From NCBI GenBank assembly GCA_965117035.1, contig OZ220748.1, forward strand, positions 1,488,001 to 1,552,000: a stretch of DNA of 64,000 nt. Reading direction: 5' to 3'. Source of the stretch: CAZENU01 sp965117035. Lineage in GTDB: Bacteria > Chloroflexota > Dehalococcoidia > Lucifugimonadales > CAZENU01. The translations under genes were made by a program, and so were the position numbers. Below are positions 25,161 to 33,450 of this stretch, in pieces. The notes beneath the pieces were generated by a model, which searched no databases, was not told where the DNA came from, and saw only the letters and a list, made by a program, of their open reading frames with translations. Within the stretch, counting starts at the first letter, position 1. Each line of letters starts with the position of its first letter.

Positions 25161-26414
25161 CTACTCCGAGTCACCCCGGAGCCCGAACAGCTCGCGGGCG
25201 GCTCGTAGCGTCTCCTCGTCGGCGCGCTGTTTCAGGGAAACGGTCGGGGCGTGCAGCAGCTTGTTGACGATGGCGCGCGTCAGGTCGTCGATCACCTCGG
25301 CGTCCGCGTCGGAGAGGTTGTCCAGACGCTCCAGGGCGCGGGCCAGCTCGCGGCGGCGCGTCCCCTCGGCGCGCTCCCGCAGCTCCATGACCAGCGGCAG
25401 CGCGTCCAGCGCGCTCCACCACTCCACGAACCGGCCGACCTCATCCTCGACCACCGCCTCCGCAGCGACAGCGGCCTTGCGCCGCTCCCGCAGGTTCTCC
25501 TCGGCCACGGCGGCCAGGTCGTCGATGTTGTACAGGCTCACGCCGTCGACTGACGCGGCGTCGGGATCGATGTTCCGGGGCACCGCGAGGTCGAACATGA
25601 ACATCCCACGCCCGCGCCTCCGGCTGGCCGCTCGCACCATGTCCGCCGTCAGCAGGTGGCCCGGCGCCTCGGTCGCCGCGATCACGATGTCGGCGTCGGC
25701 CACCGCGACGTCCAGCCGGTCGAACGGTACCGCCCTGCCGCCGAGCTCATCGGCCAGCTCCTCCGCTCGCCGTGCAGTGCGGTTGGTGACCGCCAGGTCG
25801 CCGACGCCGGTCTTCAGCAGCGCCCCGGCGACCAGCTTGCCCGCCTCGCCGGCCCCGATCAGCAGCACCCGCGAGCCCGACAGGTCGCCCAGCACGCTCT
25901 CGGCGAGCCGGACCGCGGCGAAGCTCACGGACAGCGCGTTGCGGCCGACGCCCGTCTCCTCCCGGACACGCCTTCCAGCCCTGATCGCCCTGTGGAAGAC
26001 GCGGGACAGCGGCGCCGACAGCGTCCCGGCGTTAGCCGACGCGGTGAGGGCCTGCCGCACCTGGCCCAGTACCTGCGACTCGCCGACGATCATCGAGTCG
26101 AGGCCGCCGGCGACCCGGAACAGGTGGCGCACGGCGTCGGCGTCCACCAGGTCGCGGAAGCCGTCGACCGGGGCCGCGCTGTCGAGGCCGTGGTAGTCGG
26201 CGACGAATCGCCGTACGAGGGCCGAGGCCTCCTCCGGCTCGTCGGCCGTCGTGTACACCTCGGTGCGGTTGCAGGTCGACAGGATGACCGCCTCACCTGT
26301 CGCGTCGCCCAGGCGCGGCAGCGCGTCGGTCAGCTGGTCGGCGGTGAAGGCCACTCGCTCGCGCAGCTCCAGCGGCGCGGTCTTGTGGTCCAGCCCTGTC
26401 AGGAGAATGTGCAT
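25161..26414 (-). CDS. hemA: Glutamyl-tRNA reductase
   Basis: Reduces Glu-tRNA to glutamate-1-semialdehyde, the first committed step of C5-pathway tetrapyrrole synthesis. The 417 residues start MHILLTGLDHKTAPLELRERVAF. The catalytic Cys is in EAVILSTCNRTEVY. The GESQVLGQVRQA block, the NADPH-binding Rossmann region (LIGAGEAGKLVAGALL, VTNRTARRAEELA) and a dimerisation domain follow. ATG 26414 fits the family start; the longer frame to 26477 is unlikely. No other hem gene is adjacent. Confidence 0.96.
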   Translation of the reverse strand: MHILLTGLDHKTAPLELRERVAFTADQLTDALPRLGDATGEAVILSTCNRTEVYTTADEPEEASALVRRFVADYHGLDSAAPVDGFRDLVDADAVRHLFRVAGGLDSMIVGESQVLGQVRQALTASANAGTLSAPLSRVFHRAIRAGRRVREETGVGRNALSVSFAAVRLAESVLGDLSGSRVLLIGAGEAGKLVAGALLKTGVGDLAVTNRTARRAEELADELGGRAVPFDRLDVAVADADIVIAATEAPGHLLTADMVRAASRRRGRGMFMFDLAVPRNIDPDAASVDGVSLYNIDDLAAVAEENLRERRKAAVAAEAVVEDEVGRFVEWWSALDALPLVMELRERAEGTRRRELARALERLDNLSDADAEVIDDLTRAIVNKLLHAPTVSLKQRADEETLRAARELFGLRGDSE

Positions 26415-26526
26415 CTGCCGGTCTCGCGCGCGCCAGCCGCCGGGGGAGGGAGAGAGAGTCGGCGCCGGGGCCGCCATGCGACCGCCGCGCCGGGAGGGAA
26501 AATCGAAAGCCCGCTGGGGCGCCGGA

Positions 26527-26718
26527 CTAGGTCCGGGACGCCTCCTTGTACCGGCTCCTCAGACACCGCGTACATATCTTCACGCGCTTCGGGGCGTCGT
26601 CGACCATGATCGTCGCGCGCTGGACGTTCGCCGACCAGCGGCGCTTCGTGTGGCGGTTCGAAAAGCTAACGTTGTTGCCCGACTGCCCGGACTTCAGGCA
26701 TATCTCGCATCTTGCCAT
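26527..26718 (-). CDS. rpmB: 50S ribosomal protein L28
   Basis: A 63-residue protein starting MARCEICLKSGQSGNNVSFSNRHTKRRWSANVQ, the classic L28 N-terminus. It is the zinc-ribbon form: CEIC near the start and CTRCLR near residue 50 give the two CxxC pairs. It is short and basic as expected. It is a single-gene unit upstream of hemA on the same strand, 112 bp apart. Confidence 0.97.
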   Translation of the reverse strand: MARCEICLKSGQSGNNVSFSNRHTKRRWSANVQRATIMVDDAPKRVKICTRCLRSRYKEASRT

Positions 26719-26899
26719 GACTGACCTTTGACTGGGGTAGTACCTTTGAGTAGAATCGGGACGCCCCGCCGGCCTATCTGGACGCAATAGGCAATCGACC
26801 GTAAGGCGCAGACGTTCCAAAATCGTGGACAGCCCGACGAATATAGCACACGACACCATATTCGGCAAAGCGGCGAGACGCCTCGCCAGGGCATTTGTT

Positions 26900-26936
26900 C
26901 CCTCTCCCCTCGCGGGAGAGGGTTAGGGTGAGGGGG
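26900..26936. repeat. Single CCCTCTCCC...GGTGAGGGG repeat element
   Basis: CCCTCTCCCC-TCGC-GGGAGAGGG hairpin followed by TTAGGGTGAGGGG. It is the same element family as the 181-bp array, here as one copy. Confidence 0.85.
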
Positions 26937-27054
26937 CGTTGAACCCGGTGCAAGTCCGTCACCCTCCATCTGCGGCGACTTTGGACAGGCCCCAGCCACC
27001 CTCGCCCCGCGATAGCCGCGCCGGAAGACGGCCCGCCGCAACGGACATTCGCCC

Positions 27055-28692
27055 ATGAACGGCGACCTCGACAGCCGCCTCAGCGGCGACGACCTCCGCG
27101 CCATGTTCGCCGCCGCGACCGCGCTCCTCGAGCGCAACATGGAGAGCGTCAACGCGCTCAACGTCTTCCCAGTTCCCGACGGCGACACCGGCACGAACAT
27201 GTTCCTGACGCTCCAGGCCGTCGTCGAGGGCGCCGGGCCCGCCGACGGCGCGCCTGCCTCCGAGGTCGCGTCAGCGATGGCCCGCGCCGCCCTCATGGGC
27301 GCCAGGGGCAACAGCGGCGTCATCCTGTCGCAGCTCTTCAAGGGCTTCGAGACGGGGCTCGACGGCGCCGCCGACTGCGGTCCCGATGAGCTTGCGGCGG
27401 CCTACGCCAGCGCCCGAGACCTCGCATACAAGTCGGTCGCCGAGCCGGTGGAGGGCACGATGCTGACGGTCATGTCCAGCATGGCGGACGCCGCGAGCGG
27501 TGTCGCCGACGACGGCGGCGGACTCGAGGAGATGGGAAACGCCGTCCACGGCGCCGCCGTCGACGCCGTGGCAAGAACGCCGACGATGCTGCGGGTGCTC
27601 CGGGACGCAGGCGTCGTCGACGCGGGCGGCCAGGGCCTCGTCGTCATACTCGCGGCGGTGCGTGGCTATGTCTCTGGAGAGACGGCGGAGCCAACCGTGG
27701 TCGCCACGCCGGAGCCAATCGGCATCGAGGGCGCGACCGGCGCCGTCGCGACTAGCTTCCTCGATTCGGTCGAGGAGCTCGACTACGGCTACTGCACACA
27801 GCTCCTCGTCGAGGGCGAGGGGCTGGACGTCGACGAGATGCGTGAGCTGATGGCCGCCATGGCCGACTCCCCGGTAGTCGTCGGCGACGACAGGATGCTC
27901 AAGATACACGTGCACGCCGAAGACCCCGGGCCGGTGATCAGCCTCGCGGTCTCTAAGGGCGTCGTCAGCGACGTCAGCCTCACCAACATGGACGAGCAGC
28001 ACAGCGACTTCTCCCGCGAGCGCAAGGAGGACGCCGCCGCGGTCGGCATGGTCGCCGTGGCGCTCGGCGACGGGATGGAGGCCGTCTTCCGCGACCTGGG
28101 CGTGATCGGCATCGTCGCCGGCGGAGACACGATGAACCCGAGCGTCCAGGAGCTGAAGGACGCGGCCGAGCGCGCGAACGCCGAGGCGGTCGTGCTGCTG
28201 CCCAACAACCGCAACGTCGTCCCCGCCGCGGAGCAGGCCGCCGAGAGCGCCGACAAGCCCGTGTGCGTCGTGCCCACGAAGTCGATGCCGCAGGGCATCG
28301 CGGCCGCTCTCGCCTTCAGCGCCGGGTCGAGCGCGGAGGAGAACGCCGAGGAGATGACCGAGGCGGCCGCCGACGTGCGCACCGGAGAGGTCACCACGGC
28401 GGTGCGCTCGGCCGTCGTCGACGGCATCGACGTCGAGGCGGGCCAGCTCATGGGCCTGCTAGACAACAGGGTCGTCGCCGCGGGCGGCGCCCTGCCCGAC
28501 GTCGTCGCCGCGGTCCTGCGCGAGGCCGACGTCTCCGAGGACGAGCTCGTCACGCTGTACGCCGGCGAGCCGGCAACGGACGAAGCCGCGTCGTCGGTCG
28601 TCGACGCGCTCGCCGAAGCCTTTCCCGAGGTGGAGCTCGAGCTGGTGCCCGGAGGCCAGCCGCACTACCACTTCCTGCTCTCCATCGAGTAG
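27055..28692 (+). CDS. DAK2/DhaL-domain protein, FakA-like (YloV family)
   Basis: A 545-residue protein with an N-terminal DhaL-type kinase domain (NALNVFPVPDGDTGTNMFLTL, ALMGARGNSGVILSQLFKGF), a middle YloV linker domain and a C-terminal DegV-like domain (VVLLPNNRNVVPAAEQAAE, VPTKSMPQGIAAALAF). FakA phosphorylates fatty acids held by a DegV-family FakB. A degV gene follows 64 bp downstream, supporting that assignment. In that system the products enter phospholipid synthesis. ATG 27055 is chosen because the conserved part starts soon after it. Confidence 0.88.
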   Translation: MNGDLDSRLSGDDLRAMFAAATALLERNMESVNALNVFPVPDGDTGTNMFLTLQAVVEGAGPADGAPASEVASAMARAALMGARGNSGVILSQLFKGFETGLDGAADCGPDELAAAYASARDLAYKSVAEPVEGTMLTVMSSMADAASGVADDGGGLEEMGNAVHGAAVDAVARTPTMLRVLRDAGVVDAGGQGLVVILAAVRGYVSGETAEPTVVATPEPIGIEGATGAVATSFLDSVEELDYGYCTQLLVEGEGLDVDEMRELMAAMADSPVVVGDDRMLKIHVHAEDPGPVISLAVSKGVVSDVSLTNMDEQHSDFSRERKEDAAAVGMVAVALGDGMEAVFRDLGVIGIVAGGDTMNPSVQELKDAAERANAEAVVLLPNNRNVVPAAEQAAESADKPVCVVPTKSMPQGIAAALAFSAGSSAEENAEEMTEAAADVRTGEVTTAVRSAVVDGIDVEAGQLMGLLDNRVVAAGGALPDVVAAVLREADVSEDELVTLYAGEPATDEAASSVVDALAEAFPEVELELVPGGQPHYHFLLSIE

Positions 28693-28756
28693 TCTTCAAC
28701 AGCCAATCAACCGGTATCTTGGAAACGACCGACAGCGCGAACAGGGAGCGCCCAAC

Positions 28757-29602
28757 ATGGCGATCAGGGTAGTCACCGACAGCACATCCGACCTGCCGCC
28801 GGACCTGGCGGAGGAGCTCGGCATCACCGTCGTGCCGCTCAACGTCATGTTCGGCGCCGAGACCTACAAGGACAACGTCGACATGACGGCCGACGAGTTC
28901 TACGACCGTCTCCAGAACGGCGGCGTGCTCCCAAAGACCTCGCAGCCGTCGCCGGGCGAATTCGTCCAGGTGTACGACGAGGTCGGCAGGGACGCCGACG
29001 GCATCCTGTCGGTGCACATCTCCTCCAAGGTGAGCGGCACATGGAACTCGGCCGTCCAGGCCGTCGGACAGACCGCCGCCGCCTGCCCGATAGAGGTGGT
29101 CGACAGCAACCTGTTCTCCATGGCGCTCGGCGTGGTTGCAATCGAGGCGGCCCGGGCAGCCAGGGACGGGGCGACGCTCGAAGAGGCCAAAGCGGCCGCG
29201 ATGGGCGCTATGGGGCGGGCGCGGTGCATCGCGATGTTCGACACCCTCGAGTACCTCGAAAAGGGCGGACGCATCGGCAAGGCGAGGGCCATGATGGGCA
29301 CGCTGCTCAAGTTCAAGCCGATGATCCAGGCCCGCGACGGCGAGATCCACGAGCTCGCCAAGCCGCGGACCACCGCGAAGGCCGTCGCCAGGCTCAAGCA
29401 GGTCGCCCGCGGCTTCGGCCCCGCCGAGGCCGTCTGCGTCATGTACAGCACCACGCCGGACGTCGCGCGCCAGATCGCCGACGACCTCAGCGACATGCTC
29501 CCCGAGGGCGACGAGCCGATGATAACCCGCTTCGGCCCCGTCATCGGCACCTACGCGGGACCCGGCGCGGTCGGCGTCGGCGTCCTCGAAGCCGCGGAGT
29601 AG
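28757..29602 (+). CDS. DegV family protein (FakB-like fatty acid carrier)
   Basis: A 281-residue DegV protein: VVTDSTSDLPPDLAEELGITVVPL at the start, the TSQPSPGEFVQVYDE block and the SSKVSGTWNSAVQA loop that contacts the fatty-acid carboxylate. EYLEKGGRIGKARAMMGTLLKFKP and a C-terminal FGPVIGTYAGPGAVGVGV complete the pattern. It binds a fatty acid and presents it to FakA; the upstream neighbour is the FakA-like gene. ATG 28757 follows a GGGAGC. Confidence 0.92.
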   Translation: MAIRVVTDSTSDLPPDLAEELGITVVPLNVMFGAETYKDNVDMTADEFYDRLQNGGVLPKTSQPSPGEFVQVYDEVGRDADGILSVHISSKVSGTWNSAVQAVGQTAAACPIEVVDSNLFSMALGVVAIEAARAARDGATLEEAKAAAMGAMGRARCIAMFDTLEYLEKGGRIGKARAMMGTLLKFKPMIQARDGEIHELAKPRTTAKAVARLKQVARGFGPAEAVCVMYSTTPDVARQIADDLSDMLPEGDEPMITRFGPVIGTYAGPGAVGVGVLEAAE

Positions 29603-29740
29603 AAGACGGACGCCGCGGGAGGCACTCGAATCTCCAACGCCAGCCAGGGGGACGGGGCGCGGGAACGACGTACGGGCGCGGCGCCCGGCCGGCGCGCGGC
29701 GGCCGCCAACCCCAGGTTCGACTCCCTCCTGAAGATCCTC

Positions 29741-32098
29741 GTGCAGGAACGCGAGAGCGGCTACCAGGACTCGACCGTCATGGGCGGCCTCGACCGCTTC
29801 CTTCAGCACTGGGCCAAAGAGCTCGCGCCCGTCATCGGAGACGCAGGGTCCTACTCCATCCTGACGCCGCTGCAGAGGCAGGAGTGGGCGCGGACGGTGG
29901 GGCCCAGGCTGACCGGGGACGACGCGCCCAGGACGACGCCGTCGAAGCCCGCCCGGAGGAGAGCCCCCAGGCGGGTGCCGCCCGTGCCGCTCGACACCGC
30001 CCTGGCCGACGTGAAGGGCATCGCGAAGCAGACGCTGCCCAGGCTCAAGCGCCTCGGCCTCCAGAAGGTCGAGGACCTCGTATACCACTTCCCGCACCGG
30101 CATAACGACTTCTCCCAGGTCAGCAAGGTCTCCGAGCTGAGCCTGGGCGAGGACCACACCGTGATCGTCTCGGTGTGGGAGGCGTCACAGACGCGGCAGG
30201 GTTTCAAGCGGGGCTCGACCCAGGCCGTGTTGGGCGACGACACCGGCAACGTGCGCGCCATCTGGTTCAATCAGCCCTACCTCGCCAACTCCTTCAAGCC
30301 CGGCACGACCCTCGTGATCAGCGGCAAGGTGAACGTCTTCCGCGGCAGCTTCGTCTTCGAGTCGCCCGAGTACGAGATCCTGCGCGGCCAGGAGGAGCTG
30401 ATGCACACCGGGCGCCTGGTCCCCGTCTACCCGACGGTCGAAGGCCTGCCGCACCGGACGATCAGGCGCGTCGTCAAGCGGGCGCTCGACTCCAGCCTCT
30501 CGCTGGTCGTCGATTTCCTGCCGGAGGACACCCGGCACCGCGCCGGGCTGATGGGCCTCCAGAACGCCATCGCCCAGGCGCACTACCCAGACTCCGAGGC
30601 CGACTGGACGAGCGCGCGCAGGCGGCTCGCGTTCGACGAGCTCTTCCTGCTGCAGCTCGCCGTCGTCCGCCGCAAGAAGGAGTGGCAGCAGGATGACGAG
30701 GGCATCCCGCTCGAAGCCGGAACGGCGGCCGTAGGCGGGTTCCTCGACGCGCTGCCCTTCAACCTCACCGGCGCCCAGTCGCTGGTGCTGGACGAGATCA
30801 TGGCCGACCTGGCCCAGGGTCGGCCCATGAGCCGGCTGCTGCAGGGCGACGTCGGAAGCGGCAAAACGGTCGTCGCCGCCGCGGCGCTGCTGCTCGCGGT
30901 CGTCAACGGCCGCCAGGGCGCGCTCATCGCGCCGACCGAGATTCTCGCCGAGCAGCACTTCCTGACGCTGACCGAGCTGCTGTCCAGGGGCAGCGCCGGC
31001 GACCGGGGTCCGAGCTCCGCCTCGTTCGAGGTCGAGGGCACGGGAAGGCCGCTGACCGTCGGCCTGCTGGTCGGCAGCATGACGCGGAAGGCCAAGAACG
31101 AGATGCACGCCAGGATCAGGGACGGGGACATAGACGTCGCCGTCGGCACCCACGCCCTGCTGCAGGAGGGCGTCGACATCCCGCGGCTCGCCGTCGCGGT
31201 CGTCGACGAGCAGCACCGCTTCGGCGTCATGCAGCGCGCGTCGATGCGCGAGAAGGGCGAACGGCCCCACCTGCTCGCCATGTCTGCGACGCCCATCCCC
31301 CGGTCGCTGGCGCTGACGCTGTACGGCGAGCTCGACATCTCGACCATCGACGAGATGCCCGCCGGCCGCAGGCGAATCCGCACCCGCTGGCTCGAGCCAG
31401 ACCTCCGGCCGACCGCCTACGCCTTCATCGACAAGCAGGTCGACCAGGGCCGCCAGGCCTTCATCGTCTGCCCCCTGATCGAAGACTCCGAGGCCGTGCA
31501 GGCCCGCGCCGCCACCGAGGAGTACGAGCGCCTGTCCGACAACGTCTTCCCTCATCTCAGCCTCGGACTGCTCCACGGCCGCATGGCGCTGCGCGAGAAG
31601 GAGGAGGTGATGGCCCGCTTCAAGGACGGCGAGGTGCAGGTCCTCGTGGCGACGCCTGTAGTCGAGGTCGGCATAGACATCCCGAACGCCAGCGTCATGC
31701 TGATCGACGGCGCCGACCGCTTCGGCCTCGCACAGCTCCACCAGCTGCGCGGCCGCGTCGGCCGGGGCATGCACGAGAGCTACTGCATCCTGCTGGCCGA
31801 GTCTCCCGGCGAGGACGCCCGCGAGCGCATGAAGCTCGTGGAGCGCTCCGACGACGGCTTCGCGCTGGCCGAGGCGGACCTGGACCTCAGGGGGCCGGGA
31901 GACTACCTCGGCACCCGCCAGTCCGGCCTCCCCAGCCTGAAGATGGCGCGCCTCTCCGACCAGGACATCCTCGCCGCCGCACGCACCGAGGCCACCCGGG
32001 TCCTCGACGCCGACCCCGACCTCCAGTCCGAACCCAACGCCCTGCTCGCCGACCGCCTCGCCAAAGAGACCGCCGACCTCCCCGGCGAAATCAGCTGA
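29741..32098 (+). CDS. recG: ATP-dependent DNA helicase RecG
   Basis: Branch-migrating helicase for replication-fork and recombination intermediates. There are 785 residues from GTG 29741. An N-terminal extension is followed by the wedge/OB domain (LADVKGIAKQTLPRLKRLGL..VYHFPHRHNDFS). The helicase core has Walker A GDVGSGKTVVA, the DEQH-type VVDEQHRFGVMQR, MSATPIPRSLALTLYGELDIS and the C-terminal TRAP region QLHQLRGRVGRG. In-frame sequence with family-like NPRFDSLLKIL continues upstream to an ATC at 29630, preceded by GGGAGG, so the true N-terminus may be longer. Confidence 0.95.
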   Translation: MQERESGYQDSTVMGGLDRFLQHWAKELAPVIGDAGSYSILTPLQRQEWARTVGPRLTGDDAPRTTPSKPARRRAPRRVPPVPLDTALADVKGIAKQTLPRLKRLGLQKVEDLVYHFPHRHNDFSQVSKVSELSLGEDHTVIVSVWEASQTRQGFKRGSTQAVLGDDTGNVRAIWFNQPYLANSFKPGTTLVISGKVNVFRGSFVFESPEYEILRGQEELMHTGRLVPVYPTVEGLPHRTIRRVVKRALDSSLSLVVDFLPEDTRHRAGLMGLQNAIAQAHYPDSEADWTSARRRLAFDELFLLQLAVVRRKKEWQQDDEGIPLEAGTAAVGGFLDALPFNLTGAQSLVLDEIMADLAQGRPMSRLLQGDVGSGKTVVAAAALLLAVVNGRQGALIAPTEILAEQHFLTLTELLSRGSAGDRGPSSASFEVEGTGRPLTVGLLVGSMTRKAKNEMHARIRDGDIDVAVGTHALLQEGVDIPRLAVAVVDEQHRFGVMQRASMREKGERPHLLAMSATPIPRSLALTLYGELDISTIDEMPAGRRRIRTRWLEPDLRPTAYAFIDKQVDQGRQAFIVCPLIEDSEAVQARAATEEYERLSDNVFPHLSLGLLHGRMALREKEEVMARFKDGEVQVLVATPVVEVGIDIPNASVMLIDGADRFGLAQLHQLRGRVGRGMHESYCILLAESPGEDARERMKLVERSDDGFALAEADLDLRGPGDYLGTRQSGLPSLKMARLSDQDILAAARTEATRVLDADPDLQSEPNALLADRLAKETADLPGEIS

Positions 32099-32160
32099 CC
32101 CCGCTCTCCGGACCCTCTCTCTCCCCCGGCGCCGACTGACCACACCCAGTCGACCCTCTC

Positions 32161-32203
32161 CCAACTATCCACTATTCACTATCCACTATCCACTATCCCC
32201 TAC
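32161..32203 (+). repeat. Heptamer (TATCCAC)n array
   Basis: CCAAC followed by TATCCAC, TATTCAC, TATCCAC, TATCCAC, TATCCCC and TAC. It is immediately followed by a TTGACC -35 element. It is the cleanest of five such arrays in the window. Confidence 0.9.
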
Positions 32204-32204
32204 A

Positions 32205-32234
32205 TTGACCCCTGTATCCCGCGCCCAATACAAT
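32205..32234 (+). promoter_or_regulatory. Promoter for the FmdB-like gene
   Basis: TTGACC (32205-32210), an 18-bp spacer and TACAAT (32229-32234), 36 bp before the ATG at 32271. The spacing equals that of the trp operon promoter, and the heptamer array touches the -35 box in both. Confidence 0.7.
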
Positions 32235-32270
32235 TGAGCGCGACCACCGAAGCCAACGGAGACTCCCCCG

Positions 32271-32510
32271 ATGCCGCTCTACGAGTACTACTGCCAGACC
32301 TGCCGCGACACCTTCGACCTGCTGCGGCCCATCAGCCGCATGGACGACGAGGCGCTCTGCCCCCAGTGCAACGGCAGCTCGCAGCGGAAGCTCTCCGTCT
32401 TCGCGTCCTTCTCCACGAGCGCGGACGGCGACACGAGCGCCATAGCGGGCGGCGGCGGTGGCTGCTGCGGAGGCGGTTGCGGCGGCGGCGCCTGCGGCAT
32501 GCCGGGGTAG
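32271..32510 (+). CDS. FmdB-family zinc-ribbon protein
   Basis: A 79-residue putative regulatory protein. The N-terminal zinc ribbon MPLYEYYCQTCRDTFDLLRPI...CPQCNGSSQRKL has two CxxC pairs, as in the FmdB/CxxC-CxxC-SSSS family. The C-terminus is a Gly/Cys tail (GGGGGCCGGGCGGGACG), common in this family. Its role is unproven (once proposed to regulate formamidase genes). It has its own promoter. Confidence 0.9.
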   Translation: MPLYEYYCQTCRDTFDLLRPISRMDDEALCPQCNGSSQRKLSVFASFSTSADGDTSAIAGGGGGCCGGGCGGGACGMPG

Positions 32511-32618
32511 CCCGCCGGCGGACCGCCGGACGTTCGTGCCCTAGTGGCAACCCAGCGGGACATCTGAATCCCGCTTCCGCGCGACCGGCGGCAACGGGAG
32601 CTATGTTATAGCCCCTCG

Positions 32619-33365
32619 ATGGCTGACTTGAGGGATTCCCACACCATGAATTGGAAACCGATTCACGAAATCCAAATCATCCATCAATGGATTGAGGTTG
32701 ATATTCAGACGTCGGTTGACGGTAGTGTCACGACCATCAAGAACTGCCGAATTTGCGGCAGTGTACAGCGCGTCCTAGATCTGGATCGGAGCGAGAGCCA
32801 CGGGTCAAATTCGACTGATGTGCGGCCATACGAGCGACTAGGCGAGCTAAAGGAGATGCTCGACCGCATTAGTGCGATGTTCGATGCGATGAACCGCGAC
32901 GTGCTAGATGGTACAGACTATGGTGACATCACTGACTTGCTGAGTGATCTGGAACTCAGATATGGAAGGCAAATCCGCAGCGGCGACATATCTTATGACC
33001 AACTACGTTCGTGGATCGATGCCCCAACCAAGAAGATGCGGCGTAAGGTCTTGCTTGTTTACAAACAAGGGCTCGTCTGTAACAGATGCTACTCTCTAGT
33101 TTTCTCGCTCAACGGGCTAACGGAAGACCATATTGTGCCGAGGGCTAGTGGGGGGCAATCGACGCTACTAAACCTCCAATTGCTATGCGGTCGTTGTAAT
33201 GAGGCTAAGGGCAGCATTCGTCCAAAGGAAGTGGACGTTTCGCCATTCGCCTATCAGGGGCCACCGTGCATCCACAAGATTACGTGTGTCGCTGTCGATG
33301 AATTGCGACAGGCTGAGTATCGGAGACACAGGCGCAAAGTCGCTAGTATATCTGGGGCTGATTGA
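32619..33365 (+). CDS. HNH endonuclease (probably acquired)
   Basis: A 248-residue protein with a C-terminal HNH nuclease: CNRCYSLVFSLNGLTEDHIVPRASGGQSTLLNLQLLCGRCNEAKGS, with both zinc CxxC pairs and the DH..N..N-type core. The N-terminal 150 residues are unfamiliar; they contain one more Cys pair (NCRICGS) and a helical middle. Base composition is clearly lower in GC than all neighbours, with AT-ending codons frequent, which suggests recent transfer. It stands alone, without methylase or integrase. Start ATG 32619 or 32646. Confidence 0.85.
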   Translation: MADLRDSHTMNWKPIHEIQIIHQWIEVDIQTSVDGSVTTIKNCRICGSVQRVLDLDRSESHGSNSTDVRPYERLGELKEMLDRISAMFDAMNRDVLDGTDYGDITDLLSDLELRYGRQIRSGDISYDQLRSWIDAPTKKMRRKVLLVYKQGLVCNRCYSLVFSLNGLTEDHIVPRASGGQSTLLNLQLLCGRCNEAKGSIRPKEVDVSPFAYQGPPCIHKITCVAVDELRQAEYRRHRRKVASISGAD

Positions 33366-33450
33366 AGGCCAGCGACAAAACTGCTACGGCCAGCCGCACA
33401 TGGCCAGCCACTACCGGCGCTAGTGGAGCCCCCCGGCGGCGGGGCGGCTG

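Noticed and set aside
26938..26990. Cobalamin-riboswitch-like string CCCGGTGCAAGTCCGTCACCC before the FakA-like gene
   Set aside because: Only about 14 nt resemble the riboswitch; the conserved B12-box, the GGGAAGG segment and the AAGCCAGGAGACC block are absent, and the downstream gene is unrelated to B12.
32520..32600. Possible tRNA-like fold after the fmdB gene
   Set aside because: No T-loop GTTCRA motif and no acceptor stem closing the region; no tRNA gene could be supported anywhere in the window.
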